A stretch of DNA of 64,000 nucleotides from Oscillospiraceae bacterium (GTDB lineage: Bacteria; Bacillota; Clostridia; Oscillospirales; Ruminococcaceae), in assembly GCA_009783205.1 (NCBI GenBank), contig WRHO01000001.1:151530-215529 (forward strand). The letters run 5' to 3'. Every line of letters starts with the position of its first letter. The first letter of the stretch is position 1. Of this stretch, positions 10,164 to 18,956 are shown in pieces. The translations under genes and the position numbers were made by a program. The notes under the pieces were generated by a model. That model was not told the origin of the DNA. It made no database searches and saw only the letters and a list, made by a program, of their open reading frames with translations.

Positions 10164-10838
10164 TCAACTATATTTCTTATATCCCGGGTGTCTTCCGGTT
10201 ATACCGTATCGCGCTCTTAAGCTACAAAGCTCTTCTATATCGGGGCGGGCAATCTCTTTTGCGCCGCCGAGAATGTTCGCGTTTATAACAATCTTTGCCG
10301 AGTGTTCAAGCGTTTCCATACGATGAAAAGCCGTTTTTAAGTCACAGCCTACCGTCAACGCCCCATGATTTTGTAGGAGCAGGGCGTCGTGAATTTGCAA
10401 AAGCCCCGCTATTGAATCGCCGACCTCATCTGTTGAGGGGGTTGCATATTTTGCAACGGGAGCCGAGCCGATTGTTAAAACCGTTTCCATAATCGAATAA
10501 TCGTCGAGAGGCTTTCCCGCCACGGCAAACGCCGTTGCACAGGGCGGATGGGCGTGTATCACCGCGTTCACGTCGTCGCGTTCGGCATAACAACGCAAGT
10601 GCATTTTAAACTCCGACGACGGCTTGTGTTCAGAATCGCTGCAGGTATTTCCCGAGGCGTCGATTTTGATAACATTTTCGGGGGTGACGTCGGACTTGCT
10701 TATTCCGGAGGGGGTAACTAAAAAGCTATTATTGTTTAGCTTAACCGAAAGGTTTCCGTCATTTGCGGCGACCCAACCGAGCCACCACATTTTGCCGCAA
10801 GCTACGGCTATTTGCTTACGTATTTCGTTTTCACTCAT
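10164..10838 (-). CDS. class II aldolase/L-fuculose-phosphate aldolase family protein
   Basis: AANDGNLSVKL, VIHAHPPCATAFA, LLQNHGALTVG. Confidence 0.88.
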   Translation of the reverse strand: MSENEIRKQIAVACGKMWWLGWVAANDGNLSVKLNNNSFLVTPSGISKSDVTPENVIKIDASGNTCSDSEHKPSSEFKMHLRCYAERDDVNAVIHAHPPCATAFAVAGKPLDDYSIMETVLTIGSAPVAKYATPSTDEVGDSIAGLLQIHDALLLQNHGALTVGCDLKTAFHRMETLEHSAKIVINANILGGAKEIARPDIEELCSLRARYGITGRHPGYKKYS

Positions 10839-11289
10839 AGTTGTATTTGAATATTTTGAAGGTTTCGAGTAAGGAACAGTATTTGTCTATAAAGCATACG
10901 AGCCACGCTTCTTTACAGGTGGGGATATTGATGAGCGTCATAGGCCACATATGCTTTCTTATTATATTGCGTTCTTTTTTGTTTAGCGAAAATTGACTGT
11001 CTGCGTTTTTTAAAGCAATTTTAGGGTGTTTAAACCCGTGAAGCTTATCCCAGTCATCGTGCCAGTCGTAAAGAAAAAAATCGTGTAAAAGCGCGCCGCG
11101 AATGAGACTTCGAAAGTCCACCTTAATACGCATTTTCCGCGCAAAACGACAGCTATATTCCGCAACGGCGACGCTGTGCGAATATACCGATACATCGCCG
11201 TGTTGTACATATTCCTTTGCTTTTAACATTTCGGGGGCGTCGAGAATCTCCGTTATGTCGTCTTTATACGACATTATATGCTTCATCAT
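10831..11289 (-). CDS. HD domain-containing protein
   Basis: HSVAVAEYSCRFA, RGALLHDFFLYDWHD. Confidence 0.8.
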   Translation of the reverse strand: MMKHIMSYKDDITEILDAPEMLKAKEYVQHGDVSVYSHSVAVAEYSCRFARKMRIKVDFRSLIRGALLHDFFLYDWHDDWDKLHGFKHPKIALKNADSQFSLNKKERNIIRKHMWPMTLINIPTCKEAWLVCFIDKYCSLLETFKIFKYNYE

Positions 11290-12071
11290 TCTAACTCCAA
11301 TTCTTTTTCTTGTTTTGCTGTTTCGACATCTGTACCGTTGTTCTCGGGTTCACCGTTAGGGCGAAGTCTGCGAATTGTTTCGATATTCTTTTTAATGTTT
11401 TCGTTTATATTTTTGAACACGGCGTCGCGAAACTCGCGAATTTGTCGCCGTTTACCCGTTTTAAGAAGATTTTTCATTAAAAATTCGCGAAGCTGTTCAT
11501 ACGAAAGTTTTTTGAGGGTTTCTTGTATATTGACGTGTCGTTTAATCTGTACAATTGCATCAAACCCTATGATTAAGGTCATAACCGCGCTTAATGCCGC
11601 GAGCAGATACATATTTAACGAAAGGGTAAATGTCGAAACAACATCATATAAAAAAAACGTCATAAATACAGAACACACACCCCAAAAAAGCGAGGAAACG
11701 AGCGAAATCCTATTTTTATATGAAAACTTATTTGTAATTTTAAGCGCACTGTAATCCCAAAGTTGTTTCTTAAATGCCCGTTCGAGAAAGCTCCCCGCCG
11801 CATATTCGAGGGTCGTGGCGGATAACGCACCTACTACAAAAACTAAAATTATATTAATATACGGGTTAGGGTAAAAAGCTTTTAACGGAATCCCTATTAA
11901 AGAGAAAAGTATGCCGCCTATTCCGTAAATAGGAATATACGGGCCGGTTAAAAAACCCCGATTTATAAATCGCTTATGGCTTACCGATTCAATCGCGCTT
12001 TCTAAAACCCAACCCATTACGTTATATAAATAAAATAAAAATATCCAATATAAAAAAGTCTCTAAAAACAT
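11286..12071 (-). CDS. putative ABC-transporter type IV membrane protein
   Basis: Multi-TM; FLYNVMGWVLES, RGFLTGPYIPIYGIGG, TTLEYAAGSFLE motifs of this family. Confidence 0.7.
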   Translation of the reverse strand: MFLETFLYWIFLFYLYNVMGWVLESAIESVSHKRFINRGFLTGPYIPIYGIGGILFSLIGIPLKAFYPNPYINIILVFVVGALSATTLEYAAGSFLERAFKKQLWDYSALKITNKFSYKNRISLVSSLFWGVCSVFMTFFLYDVVSTFTLSLNMYLLAALSAVMTLIIGFDAIVQIKRHVNIQETLKKLSYEQLREFLMKNLLKTGKRRQIREFRDAVFKNINENIKKNIETIRRLRPNGEPENNGTDVETAKQEKELELE

Positions 12072-12079
12072 CTGTTCGC

Positions 12080-12874
12080 TTATTTTACCTTTTTATTATT
12101 TATTTTCGCGTTTATATATGACGGGTCAACATTGACCCATTTACCGCCGCGAATCTCGGCAAGACCTCTTTCAAATTCGGCGTCGAGGTTGAGCATAATC
12201 TGCGCCTTTATAAGGTCGCCGTCGTCGCCGCTCTCAATGAGCCTTTCATATTCCTCTTTGTCAAACTCGTAGAAAATATCGAGAGAGTTCACATCTTTGT
12301 CGGCAACAACACGAAAAGCGACCGCGCGAAATTCGGCGCGAGATTGTTCAATAACCGTGAAAACTATAATTTCACATTCTGTTTTTTTATTGTTGACAAA
12401 GGTGTCGGTAAATATTACTTTTTCGGGCGCGCTCTTCATAACCCTTTCATAAACGGCATTAACCGCATCTGTCATCAACGAGTGTTCAGACGAAATATCC
12501 GTTCCGTAAAAATAATTCTTCACGATGAACCCGCCTAAGACCGCACCGATTGCGAGCATAATCGGAAGGAGTATTAATATTACCTTTAAGTTTGCGCGCG
12601 GCGAATGATACCTCGAGAATCCGAAATTGCTGTGGTCTCCGATTTGTGCGTCGCTCCCGCCCGCATTGTCGCCCGCCGCCTCGGAAAAGTCAATGTGCGA
12701 CGGAACCTTCATGCCTTCATCTGTGACAGATTGAAAAGGCGATTCGCCGGGGGTTGAAGCGTCGCCGAGCGGAGACGTTTTAAGTTCGGGGTCGGGCGGC
12801 GGTAAAACCGGCTCGTCTTCCGTTCCGAACAACTTATTGATTTCATCATTGTTATTTACAGCCATTTTCCACAC
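12080..12874 (-). CDS. hypothetical single-TM protein
   Basis: ORF with an internal hydrophobic segment; no family recognised. Confidence 0.6.
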   Translation of the reverse strand: MWKMAVNNNDEINKLFGTEDEPVLPPPDPELKTSPLGDASTPGESPFQSVTDEGMKVPSHIDFSEAAGDNAGGSDAQIGDHSNFGFSRYHSPRANLKVILILLPIMLAIGAVLGGFIVKNYFYGTDISSEHSLMTDAVNAVYERVMKSAPEKVIFTDTFVNNKKTECEIIVFTVIEQSRAEFRAVAFRVVADKDVNSLDIFYEFDKEEYERLIESGDDGDLIKAQIMLNLDAEFERGLAEIRGGKWVNVDPSYINAKINNKKVK

Positions 12875-13008
12875 CTCTTTTGAAAGTAATACGTAGAATT
12901 AATCCATTATATCACATTTTTTTTATTTTGTCAAATATTGTTTTACTTGTTTTTCTTTTTCCGAAATAACAAGAAATGTTCCCGTTATTTTTTTAAACTT
13001 GTCAGCAT

Positions 13009-13101
13009 AAGATTAACAAGAGTGAAGAAAAACCCGTAGAACGGATTTATTCCGTTCGGAGGTTTTTCGTAACTTGCCGAAGAAGATTAACAAGAGTGAA
13101 G
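13009..13101. repeat. palindromic element, locus A, flanked by a 19-bp direct repeat
   Basis: AAGATTAACAAGAGTGAAG at 13009-13027 and 13083-13101, enclosing a hairpin (AAAAACC..ACGGA-tttat-TCCGTT..GGTTTTT) and the CTTGCCGAAG tail. Confidence 0.8.
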
Positions 13102-13123
13102 TTTCTCAAAGGAAATAAAAAAC

Positions 13124-14116
13124 ATGATTACAATAAAGAAAACACCATTTGAAGAGGCGATAGAATATCTCGGTTGTCTCAAGCCGCAATTAGCGGAGTT
13201 AGCGCGAAGTACAACCGATAATGTAAGCGAGATACGCCTGAGAGCGGGACAAGCCGTAACGCTCGAATGTAACGATAAGCGCGTTAAAATAAACCATACG
13301 GTAACGGCGGAGCATATTAAAGAGTGTTTGAAGGAATTTTGCGGACACTCTGTACACAGCTTTGAAAAACAATTTAAGGAAGGGTGGTTAACTCTTCCGG
13401 GCGGGCATCGCGCCGGGTTTACCGGCACGGCGGTATTGCGGGACGGAAAAGTAGACAATATCCGCGATGTTTCATCTGTTAATTTGCGAATTGCGCGACA
13501 ACGCGTCGGGTGCGCCGAGGATTTATATTCGCGACTTTGTAACAGCGAGGAGAAAGGAGAATTTGACGGGCTTCTCATTATAGGAAAACCGTTAAGCGCG
13601 AAAACAACCGTATTACGCGATTTATGCCGCCTTATTTCGGGTAGATATAAAATTGCGTTAATTGATGAACGCTCCGAGGTTGCGGCGTGCGCCTTCGGAA
13701 CACCTACACTTGATATCGGCGAAAATACCGACGTTTTGAACAACTTCCCTAAAGGAGAAGGAATAATGACCGCTTTACGGAGTCTTTCTCCCGAATATAT
13801 AGTCTGTGACGAAATAGGGTGGGAGGTCGGCGAATTGTCGGCTATGGTAAATTGCGGTGTGAAGATGGTTTTAACGGCGCACAGCGGGGGGCTTCGCGAG
13901 GCATATTCATCAGAACGAATCAGGGCGTTACTATCAACGGGTGGGATTTCCCATATAGCCTTATTGGGCTCGGGAAAAAATATAGGGAAGGTTGAATTCT
14001 ATGGAACTAATAAACAACACGAAAATAATAACGGCGGCGATTTCGCTCATAATGGGGACGGGGCTGGGTCTTTATTTTTCATGCCGATTAAAGAAGCGGG
14101 AGGAGTCGCTCCGTGA
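13124..14116 (+). CDS. spoIIIAA: stage III sporulation protein AA
   Basis: First gene of a complete spoIIIA operon; ATPase-like domain; QVIRxxYIVCDEIG-type motif. Confidence 0.9.
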   Translation: MITIKKTPFEEAIEYLGCLKPQLAELARSTTDNVSEIRLRAGQAVTLECNDKRVKINHTVTAEHIKECLKEFCGHSVHSFEKQFKEGWLTLPGGHRAGFTGTAVLRDGKVDNIRDVSSVNLRIARQRVGCAEDLYSRLCNSEEKGEFDGLLIIGKPLSAKTTVLRDLCRLISGRYKIALIDERSEVAACAFGTPTLDIGENTDVLNNFPKGEGIMTALRSLSPEYIVCDEIGWEVGELSAMVNCGVKMVLTAHSGGLREAYSSERIRALLSTGGISHIALLGSGKNIGKVEFYGTNKQHENNNGGDFAHNGDGAGSLFFMPIKEAGGVAP

Positions 14117-14492
14117 GCTTACACAGGTGTTCAGAGAAATGGCTCTTTTAATAAGATACCGCGCCTTGCCCGTTTCGGAGCTTTTTAACGAGCTTTCGCG
14201 TTATGAATTTATACGCCGCGTATCCGAATGGGGAAACGCGGGGCGCGAAAACTGGGTATCCGTTACAAACGAATTGACAGAACTCGAGGACACCGAACGC
14301 GGCATTGTAAAATCGGTAGGTATGTCGTTAGGAACGAGCGATATAAACGGACAGCTTTCTATGCTCGAGGTCAATTCACAGCTTCTCGCGAAACAGGTGG
14401 AAATAGCCCATGAGCAATACATCAAAAAAGGCAAGCTATATCGTTCGGCGGGGATTTTAGCGGGATTATTTGTAGCGATTTTGGTTATATAG
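14001..14492 (+). CDS. spoIIIAB: stage III sporulation protein AB
   Basis: Operon position; N-terminal TM and GTGLGLYFSCRLKKREESLREL. An alternative TTG start lies at 13992. Confidence 0.9.
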   Translation: MELINNTKIITAAISLIMGTGLGLYFSCRLKKREESLRELTQVFREMALLIRYRALPVSELFNELSRYEFIRRVSEWGNAGRENWVSVTNELTELEDTERGIVKSVGMSLGTSDINGQLSMLEVNSQLLAKQVEIAHEQYIKKGKLYRSAGILAGLFVAILVI

Positions 14493-14655
14493 AAGTTCCG
14501 CTTGGCATTTGCGTTTTATTCGCAGACAAATTTTGTGTCAGACAAAGCGTTTTTTGTGCGAATATACGCTTATATTTAAGCAAAAATCAACGAAGCATAA
14601 CGCAAAATTTACAAGATGAAAGTGTAAATGTTAAGCGGAACTGCTATATGAGGTA
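14487..14655. repeat. MITE-like inverted-repeat element, copy 1
   Basis: TATATAGAAGTTCCGCTT...AAGCGGAACTGCTATAT terminal inverted repeats; core shared with 21786-21952. Confidence 0.75.
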
Positions 14656-14660
14656 AGATT

Positions 14661-14855
14661 ATGGAGCTTGATTTAATTTTTCAAATAGCGGGGGTGGGAA
14701 TAATCGTCGCCGTGCTTTCCCAATTATTGAAGCAATCGGGGCGCGAGGAACAATCCCTCATGGTAAGTATTGCGGGCTTGGTCGTTGTGCTTTTCATGGT
14801 CATAAGAGAAATAGGGGTCTTATTCGATACAATAAAGAATGTGTTCGGATTCTGA
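14661..14855 (+). CDS. spoIIIAC: stage III sporulation protein AC
   Basis: 64-aa two-TM protein, operon position. Confidence 0.92.
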   Translation: MELDLIFQIAGVGIIVAVLSQLLKQSGREEQSLMVSIAGLVVVLFMVIREIGVLFDTIKNVFGF

Positions 14856-14887
14856 CGCGACAAACACGTTCTTGAGGAGGTGTAAAT

Positions 14888-15277
14888 ATGAACATATTCC
14901 CGTTAATCGGCGCGGGCTTAATTGCCGCAATGATTTCGCTTGTGCTAAAACAGTACAAGCCCGAATTCGGAATGTACATTTCGTTAATTACCGGGATTAT
15001 TATACTTATTGTAATAATGAAACAAGCGTCCCCCGTAATTGAAACGATTGAGGAATTGATTGCCGCGGTAAGCCTCGACGTTGTATACGGCGCGGCACTT
15101 CTCAAAGCGTTGGCAATATGCTATATAACACAGCTCGCGAGCGACACCTGTAAAGATTCCGGTGAAACGGCAATAGCGGCAAAAATAGAAATGGGCGGAA
15201 AGTTAGCAATTGTCCTCGTTTCTCTCCCGCTGTTTAAAGGTATTGCGGATACGGTAACTAATCTTATTAATATATAA
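14888..15277 (+). CDS. spoIIIAD: stage III sporulation protein AD
   Basis: Operon position; LVLKQYKPEFGMYISLITG. Confidence 0.92.
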   Translation: MNIFPLIGAGLIAAMISLVLKQYKPEFGMYISLITGIIILIVIMKQASPVIETIEELIAAVSLDVVYGAALLKALAICYITQLASDTCKDSGETAIAAKIEMGGKLAIVLVSLPLFKGIADTVTNLINI

Positions 15278-15292
15278 CAGGAAGTTAAAAAA

Positions 15293-16387
15293 ATGAAAAA
15301 AATCATATTATTTATACTAATTGTAATATTATTTCCGCAAGCTTTCGTTGCTGCGGAGGAATTTGTTCAGGACTTCGGACAAGATGAAATTCGCGAGGCG
15401 TTGCCGGAAACTGCACAAGAATATATGGAAAACATAAAGCCGCTCGAATTAACATTTAGCGCGGTTGTATCGGAGATATGGGAGCTTTTGAAAAAGGAAG
15501 TCACAAAGCCTTTAAAAATGCTTGTATCCTTAACGGGTGTGATAATACTGTGCGCCGCCGCCGAAACCCTCAGAGCTTCGGGCGAAAAGGCGGGTTCAAA
15601 TTCTCACGCGTTTGAAATTGCGGGTGTTTTGGCGGGGGCGGGAATTATGAGCGCGTCAATTGCCGAGAGCGTAACGCGAACGAGCCAGACGCTTACCGCG
15701 GCGGCGGCGTTTATGCTGACATTTATTCCGATTTTGGCGGGGATTATGGCGGTTATGGGACAGGTCGTTTCGGCGGGATTATTCAACACGTCTGTATTGC
15801 TCGCCGCCCAATTATTCTCACAGGTTATGGTGACGGCGTTAATGCCGTTATCCGCGTCAATTTTAGGGGTGTCAATTGCGGGCGCGGTAAGTCCCGATTT
15901 GAAAACGGAGAACCTTGCAAAAACGGTCAAGACGGTCGTTATATGGGTGTTGGGTTTTTTGGCAACGGTGTTTACCGGACTTCTCACGGTACAAAGCCTC
16001 GTTTCGGGAAACACCGATACCGTAACAATGAAGGCGGTAAAGTTTACCGTTTCGGGGGGCGTTCCGATAATAGGCGGCGCAGTCTCTGACGCATTAGGCG
16101 TCGTAAACGGAAGCGTCGCCGTTCTTAAAAGCAGTACGGGTGCGTTCGGTATAATTTCAATAGTCGCGGTTTGTCTTCCGTCGATTATATCCGTCGTGTG
16201 CTTTCGAATTGCGTTGAGCTTAGCGGGGGCGGTAAGCGATATGTTCGGTTCGGCGAGATTAAGCTCGCTTTTAAAAAGCGGAGAAAGCGTTCTTTCTGTT
16301 ATTTTGGCTATGTCGGTTTGTTTTATGTTGATTATGCTCGTATCTGTCGCGCTTATGATAAAAATAGGAAGCGGGGGGGGATTATGA
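15293..16387 (+). CDS. spoIIIAE: stage III sporulation protein AE
   Basis: Signal peptide, multi-TM, operon position. Confidence 0.92.
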   Translation: MKKIILFILIVILFPQAFVAAEEFVQDFGQDEIREALPETAQEYMENIKPLELTFSAVVSEIWELLKKEVTKPLKMLVSLTGVIILCAAAETLRASGEKAGSNSHAFEIAGVLAGAGIMSASIAESVTRTSQTLTAAAAFMLTFIPILAGIMAVMGQVVSAGLFNTSVLLAAQLFSQVMVTALMPLSASILGVSIAGAVSPDLKTENLAKTVKTVVIWVLGFLATVFTGLLTVQSLVSGNTDTVTMKAVKFTVSGGVPIIGGAVSDALGVVNGSVAVLKSSTGAFGIISIVAVCLPSIISVVCFRIALSLAGAVSDMFGSARLSSLLKSGESVLSVILAMSVCFMLIMLVSVALMIKIGSGGGL

Positions 16388-16956
16388 GAGAAATTTTACT
16401 GAACATTTGTATGACATCAATCGCATTATGCTTGTTTAAAATGCTTATTCCCGAAAATTCGCTTAAGAAACAGACGGATTTTCTCGTCGCCTGTTTCTTT
16501 TTAAGTGTTTTGGCGTTTTTTTTCACGAGCGGACGGGTTAATTTTGCGGAGGAGGCAACCTTCATTATAGAAAATATCCCATATGCGGATTTTAACGAGG
16601 AGTATGTCAACGCGCAAAAACGAGCCGTTGAGCGCGAAACACAAGCGAGCCTCTTGCGCGTTTTGAACGACGGGGGGATTTTTCCCGAAGAAATTTATGT
16701 AATCGTTAATATTTCGGATAAGTACAGCATATCTATTAATGAAATTAGGCTTGTGCTTGTCAGCGTCAGACAAGAAACAGACGGGGGCGATGAAACGGTT
16801 GAACCGGGGGATTCTCATACAGATACAGAGAGCGAACCAAGCGAAAAAGAACTCAACGAGCTTAAAGAAGCCGTTAAAATTGTCCAAAAGGAGGTAGGCG
16901 GGAACATACTTATATCGGGCGAGTTTAGGCGAAAGGACTATAACCAAAATGAATGA
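16384..16956 (+). CDS. spoIIIAF: stage III sporulation protein AF
   Basis: MREILLNICMTSIALCLFKMLIPE; start chosen at the ATG overlapping the spoIIIAE stop. Confidence 0.88.
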   Translation: MREILLNICMTSIALCLFKMLIPENSLKKQTDFLVACFFLSVLAFFFTSGRVNFAEEATFIIENIPYADFNEEYVNAQKRAVERETQASLLRVLNDGGIFPEEIYVIVNISDKYSISINEIRLVLVSVRQETDGGDETVEPGDSHTDTESEPSEKELNELKEAVKIVQKEVGGNILISGEFRRKDYNQNE

Positions 16957-17413
16957 CGAAAGCAAAAGAATCAAAATATTCGATTTCAGAAATTTGTTTA
17001 AAAATCAAAAAACGATGAAAATAATTGTTTACGGCGGATTGGCTTTACTATTGTTGATTTTAATAAGCGAGATGTTTTCGGGAATAACGGGCGGCTCACA
17101 AAAAGATTCAGTCGGCGACGATTATATCGTAAATGTCGCCGATTATGAAACACAGCTCGAGAGAGAGTTGAAACGAACCCTTTCCGCAATTGACGGAATA
17201 GGCGAGCTTACAATAATGGTCACATTAGACAGCCTTTCCGAAACGGTTTATGCCGAAAGAGGGGCAAGCGTAAAGACCGTAATAACCCCAAAGGTTCGCG
17301 GTGTAGCCGTCATTTGTGACGGCGGCGGCGATATCATCGTTAAACAAAAGATTGTTGAGCTCGTTTCGCGAGTTTTTGGAATCGCAACAACACGAATAAG
17401 CGTTACTAACTAA
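16949..17413 (+). CDS. spoIIIAG: stage III sporulation protein AG
   Basis: ELERELKRTLSAIDGIGEL..MVTL motif, operon position. Confidence 0.92.
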   Translation: MNDESKRIKIFDFRNLFKNQKTMKIIVYGGLALLLLILISEMFSGITGGSQKDSVGDDYIVNVADYETQLERELKRTLSAIDGIGELTIMVTLDSLSETVYAERGASVKTVITPKVRGVAVICDGGGDIIVKQKIVELVSRVFGIATTRISVTN

Positions 17414-17428
17414 AAGGAGAAAATTAAC

Positions 17429-18043
17429 ATGAACAAGGCAATGAACAAATTCAAAAGGCTCAGAATAAACATGATAATCGGAAAAAAGCAGATTATTATA
17501 GCGGGACTGTGCCTGCTTTTAGGGTTAGCGGTGTTTGCTAACTATTCGGTCACAACCAACAGAAGAATTGCTCCCCCCGAAAACGAAACGGGCGAGAATC
17601 AAGAAGGCGCGGAAAACGGTGCCGAGGCGGATAAAGGCGTGAACTACGGCGACGCACAGTTTGTCTCGGGCGGGGAGATTGTCGACGATGACGTTTCGGC
17701 GTTTTTTGCTCAAGCAAGACTCTCTAAGCGCGAAAGTCGCGACGAAGCAAAAGAGTTTTTACAGACGATTATTGCCGGCGGCGACGTCCGCGGAGACGAG
17801 ATTCAGGCGATTGCGTATGAGGCGGCAACATTAGGCAATTATATCGAAAGCGAAGCAAGAGTTGAAGCGGTTTTACGCGCTCAAGGATTCTCCGATGTAT
17901 TGTGCTATATATCGGAAAGGGGGACTAATATAATAGTCCGCACCGACGGCTTGACCGCACAATGCGCCGCAAAAATTAAAGACGCGCTTTTGTCCGAGGT
18001 AAACGTAGCCGCCGAAAACATTACAATTGTTGAAGTAAATTGA
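17429..18043 (+). CDS. spoIIIAH: stage III sporulation protein AH
   Basis: SpoIIIAH-like ring-building domain, last gene of the operon. Confidence 0.92.
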   Translation: MNKAMNKFKRLRINMIIGKKQIIIAGLCLLLGLAVFANYSVTTNRRIAPPENETGENQEGAENGAEADKGVNYGDAQFVSGGEIVDDDVSAFFAQARLSKRESRDEAKEFLQTIIAGGDVRGDEIQAIAYEAATLGNYIESEARVEAVLRAQGFSDVLCYISERGTNIIVRTDGLTAQCAAKIKDALLSEVNVAAENITIVEVN

Positions 18044-18141
18044 ACAAAACTTATAATATCCCTTGCACTTTTACAAATTTTGTGGTATACTATTTTTTAT
18101 TAACATAGTATACCACAAATATTTTTAAGAAAGGACGGCGC

Positions 18142-18543
18142 ATGAAAACAAGAACAAATACTATAGCGGGGAGTCTTAAGATATCCAATGAGGTTGTCAT
18201 AAAAATCGCCGAGTTAGCGGCTATGGAGGTGACGGGGGTGTCGGTTAAGGGCGGACATCTCGACACACAGGACAACGCGCTTTTAGTCGCAAATCGCTTG
18301 ATTAACCCGATAAAGGCGACCCTTAAGGGCGAATCCGCAGAGATAGATGTAAGCGTAATAGTAATAGCGGGATACAAAGCAGTTAAGGTCGCAGAATCAA
18401 TTCAACAAAGCGTAAAGACCGCCGTGCAGAATATGACCGGTATTGCCGTTTCAAAGGTTAATGTACGAATTTCGGGGGTGCGCCTACCTCCCGCGGCGGA
18501 CAAAAGCTCCGACTTTTTCGCGGAGGATACCGAAATTATATGA
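18142..18543 (+). CDS. Asp23/Gls24 family envelope stress protein
   Basis: GSLKISNEVVIKIAELAAMEVTGV.. Confidence 0.9.
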   Translation: MKTRTNTIAGSLKISNEVVIKIAELAAMEVTGVSVKGGHLDTQDNALLVANRLINPIKATLKGESAEIDVSVIVIAGYKAVKVAESIQQSVKTAVQNMTGIAVSKVNVRISGVRLPPAADKSSDFFAEDTEII

Positions 18544-18956
18544 ACAGACGCGAAAACAGAGAAGCGTTATTTTTATTAATGTATCAATCGTTGTTCAACG
18601 ATGATTCGCTTTCGGAAATTGCCGAAGCAAATATAGACGAATTTGAACTTATTGCCGAATCCGACGAATTGGACGCGCTTATAAAAAAGGCAGAGGCGGT
18701 AACGGCGTTTGCCGAAAAATCGGACGATATTATTGCCGAATACAGTAAAACCCGCAAGCTCGAACGTATACCGAGGGTCAGCGTTGCGATTATGCGGGTG
18801 GCTTTGTATGAAATGGATTGTGATGAAGATGTCCCCGATAAAGTAGCCATTAACGAAGCAATTGAGCTTTGTAAAAAATACGCAGAGAAACAAGACTGTG
18901 TCTTTGTGAGCGGCGTTTTGGGGAATTATTATAGGGAAAAAAATGGAACAGAATAA
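18540..18956 (+). CDS. nusB: transcription antitermination factor NusB
   Basis: RENREALFLLMYQ, DVPDKVAINEAIELCKKY. Confidence 0.92.
   Translation: MNRRENREALFLLMYQSLFNDDSLSEIAEANIDEFELIAESDELDALIKKAEAVTAFAEKSDDIIAEYSKTRKLERIPRVSVAIMRVALYEMDCDEDVPDKVAINEAIELCKKYAEKQDCVFVSGVLGNYYREKNGTE

Noticed and set aside
13087-13743. 218-aa minus-strand ORF
   Set aside because: Antisense to spoIIIAA, no recognisable domain.
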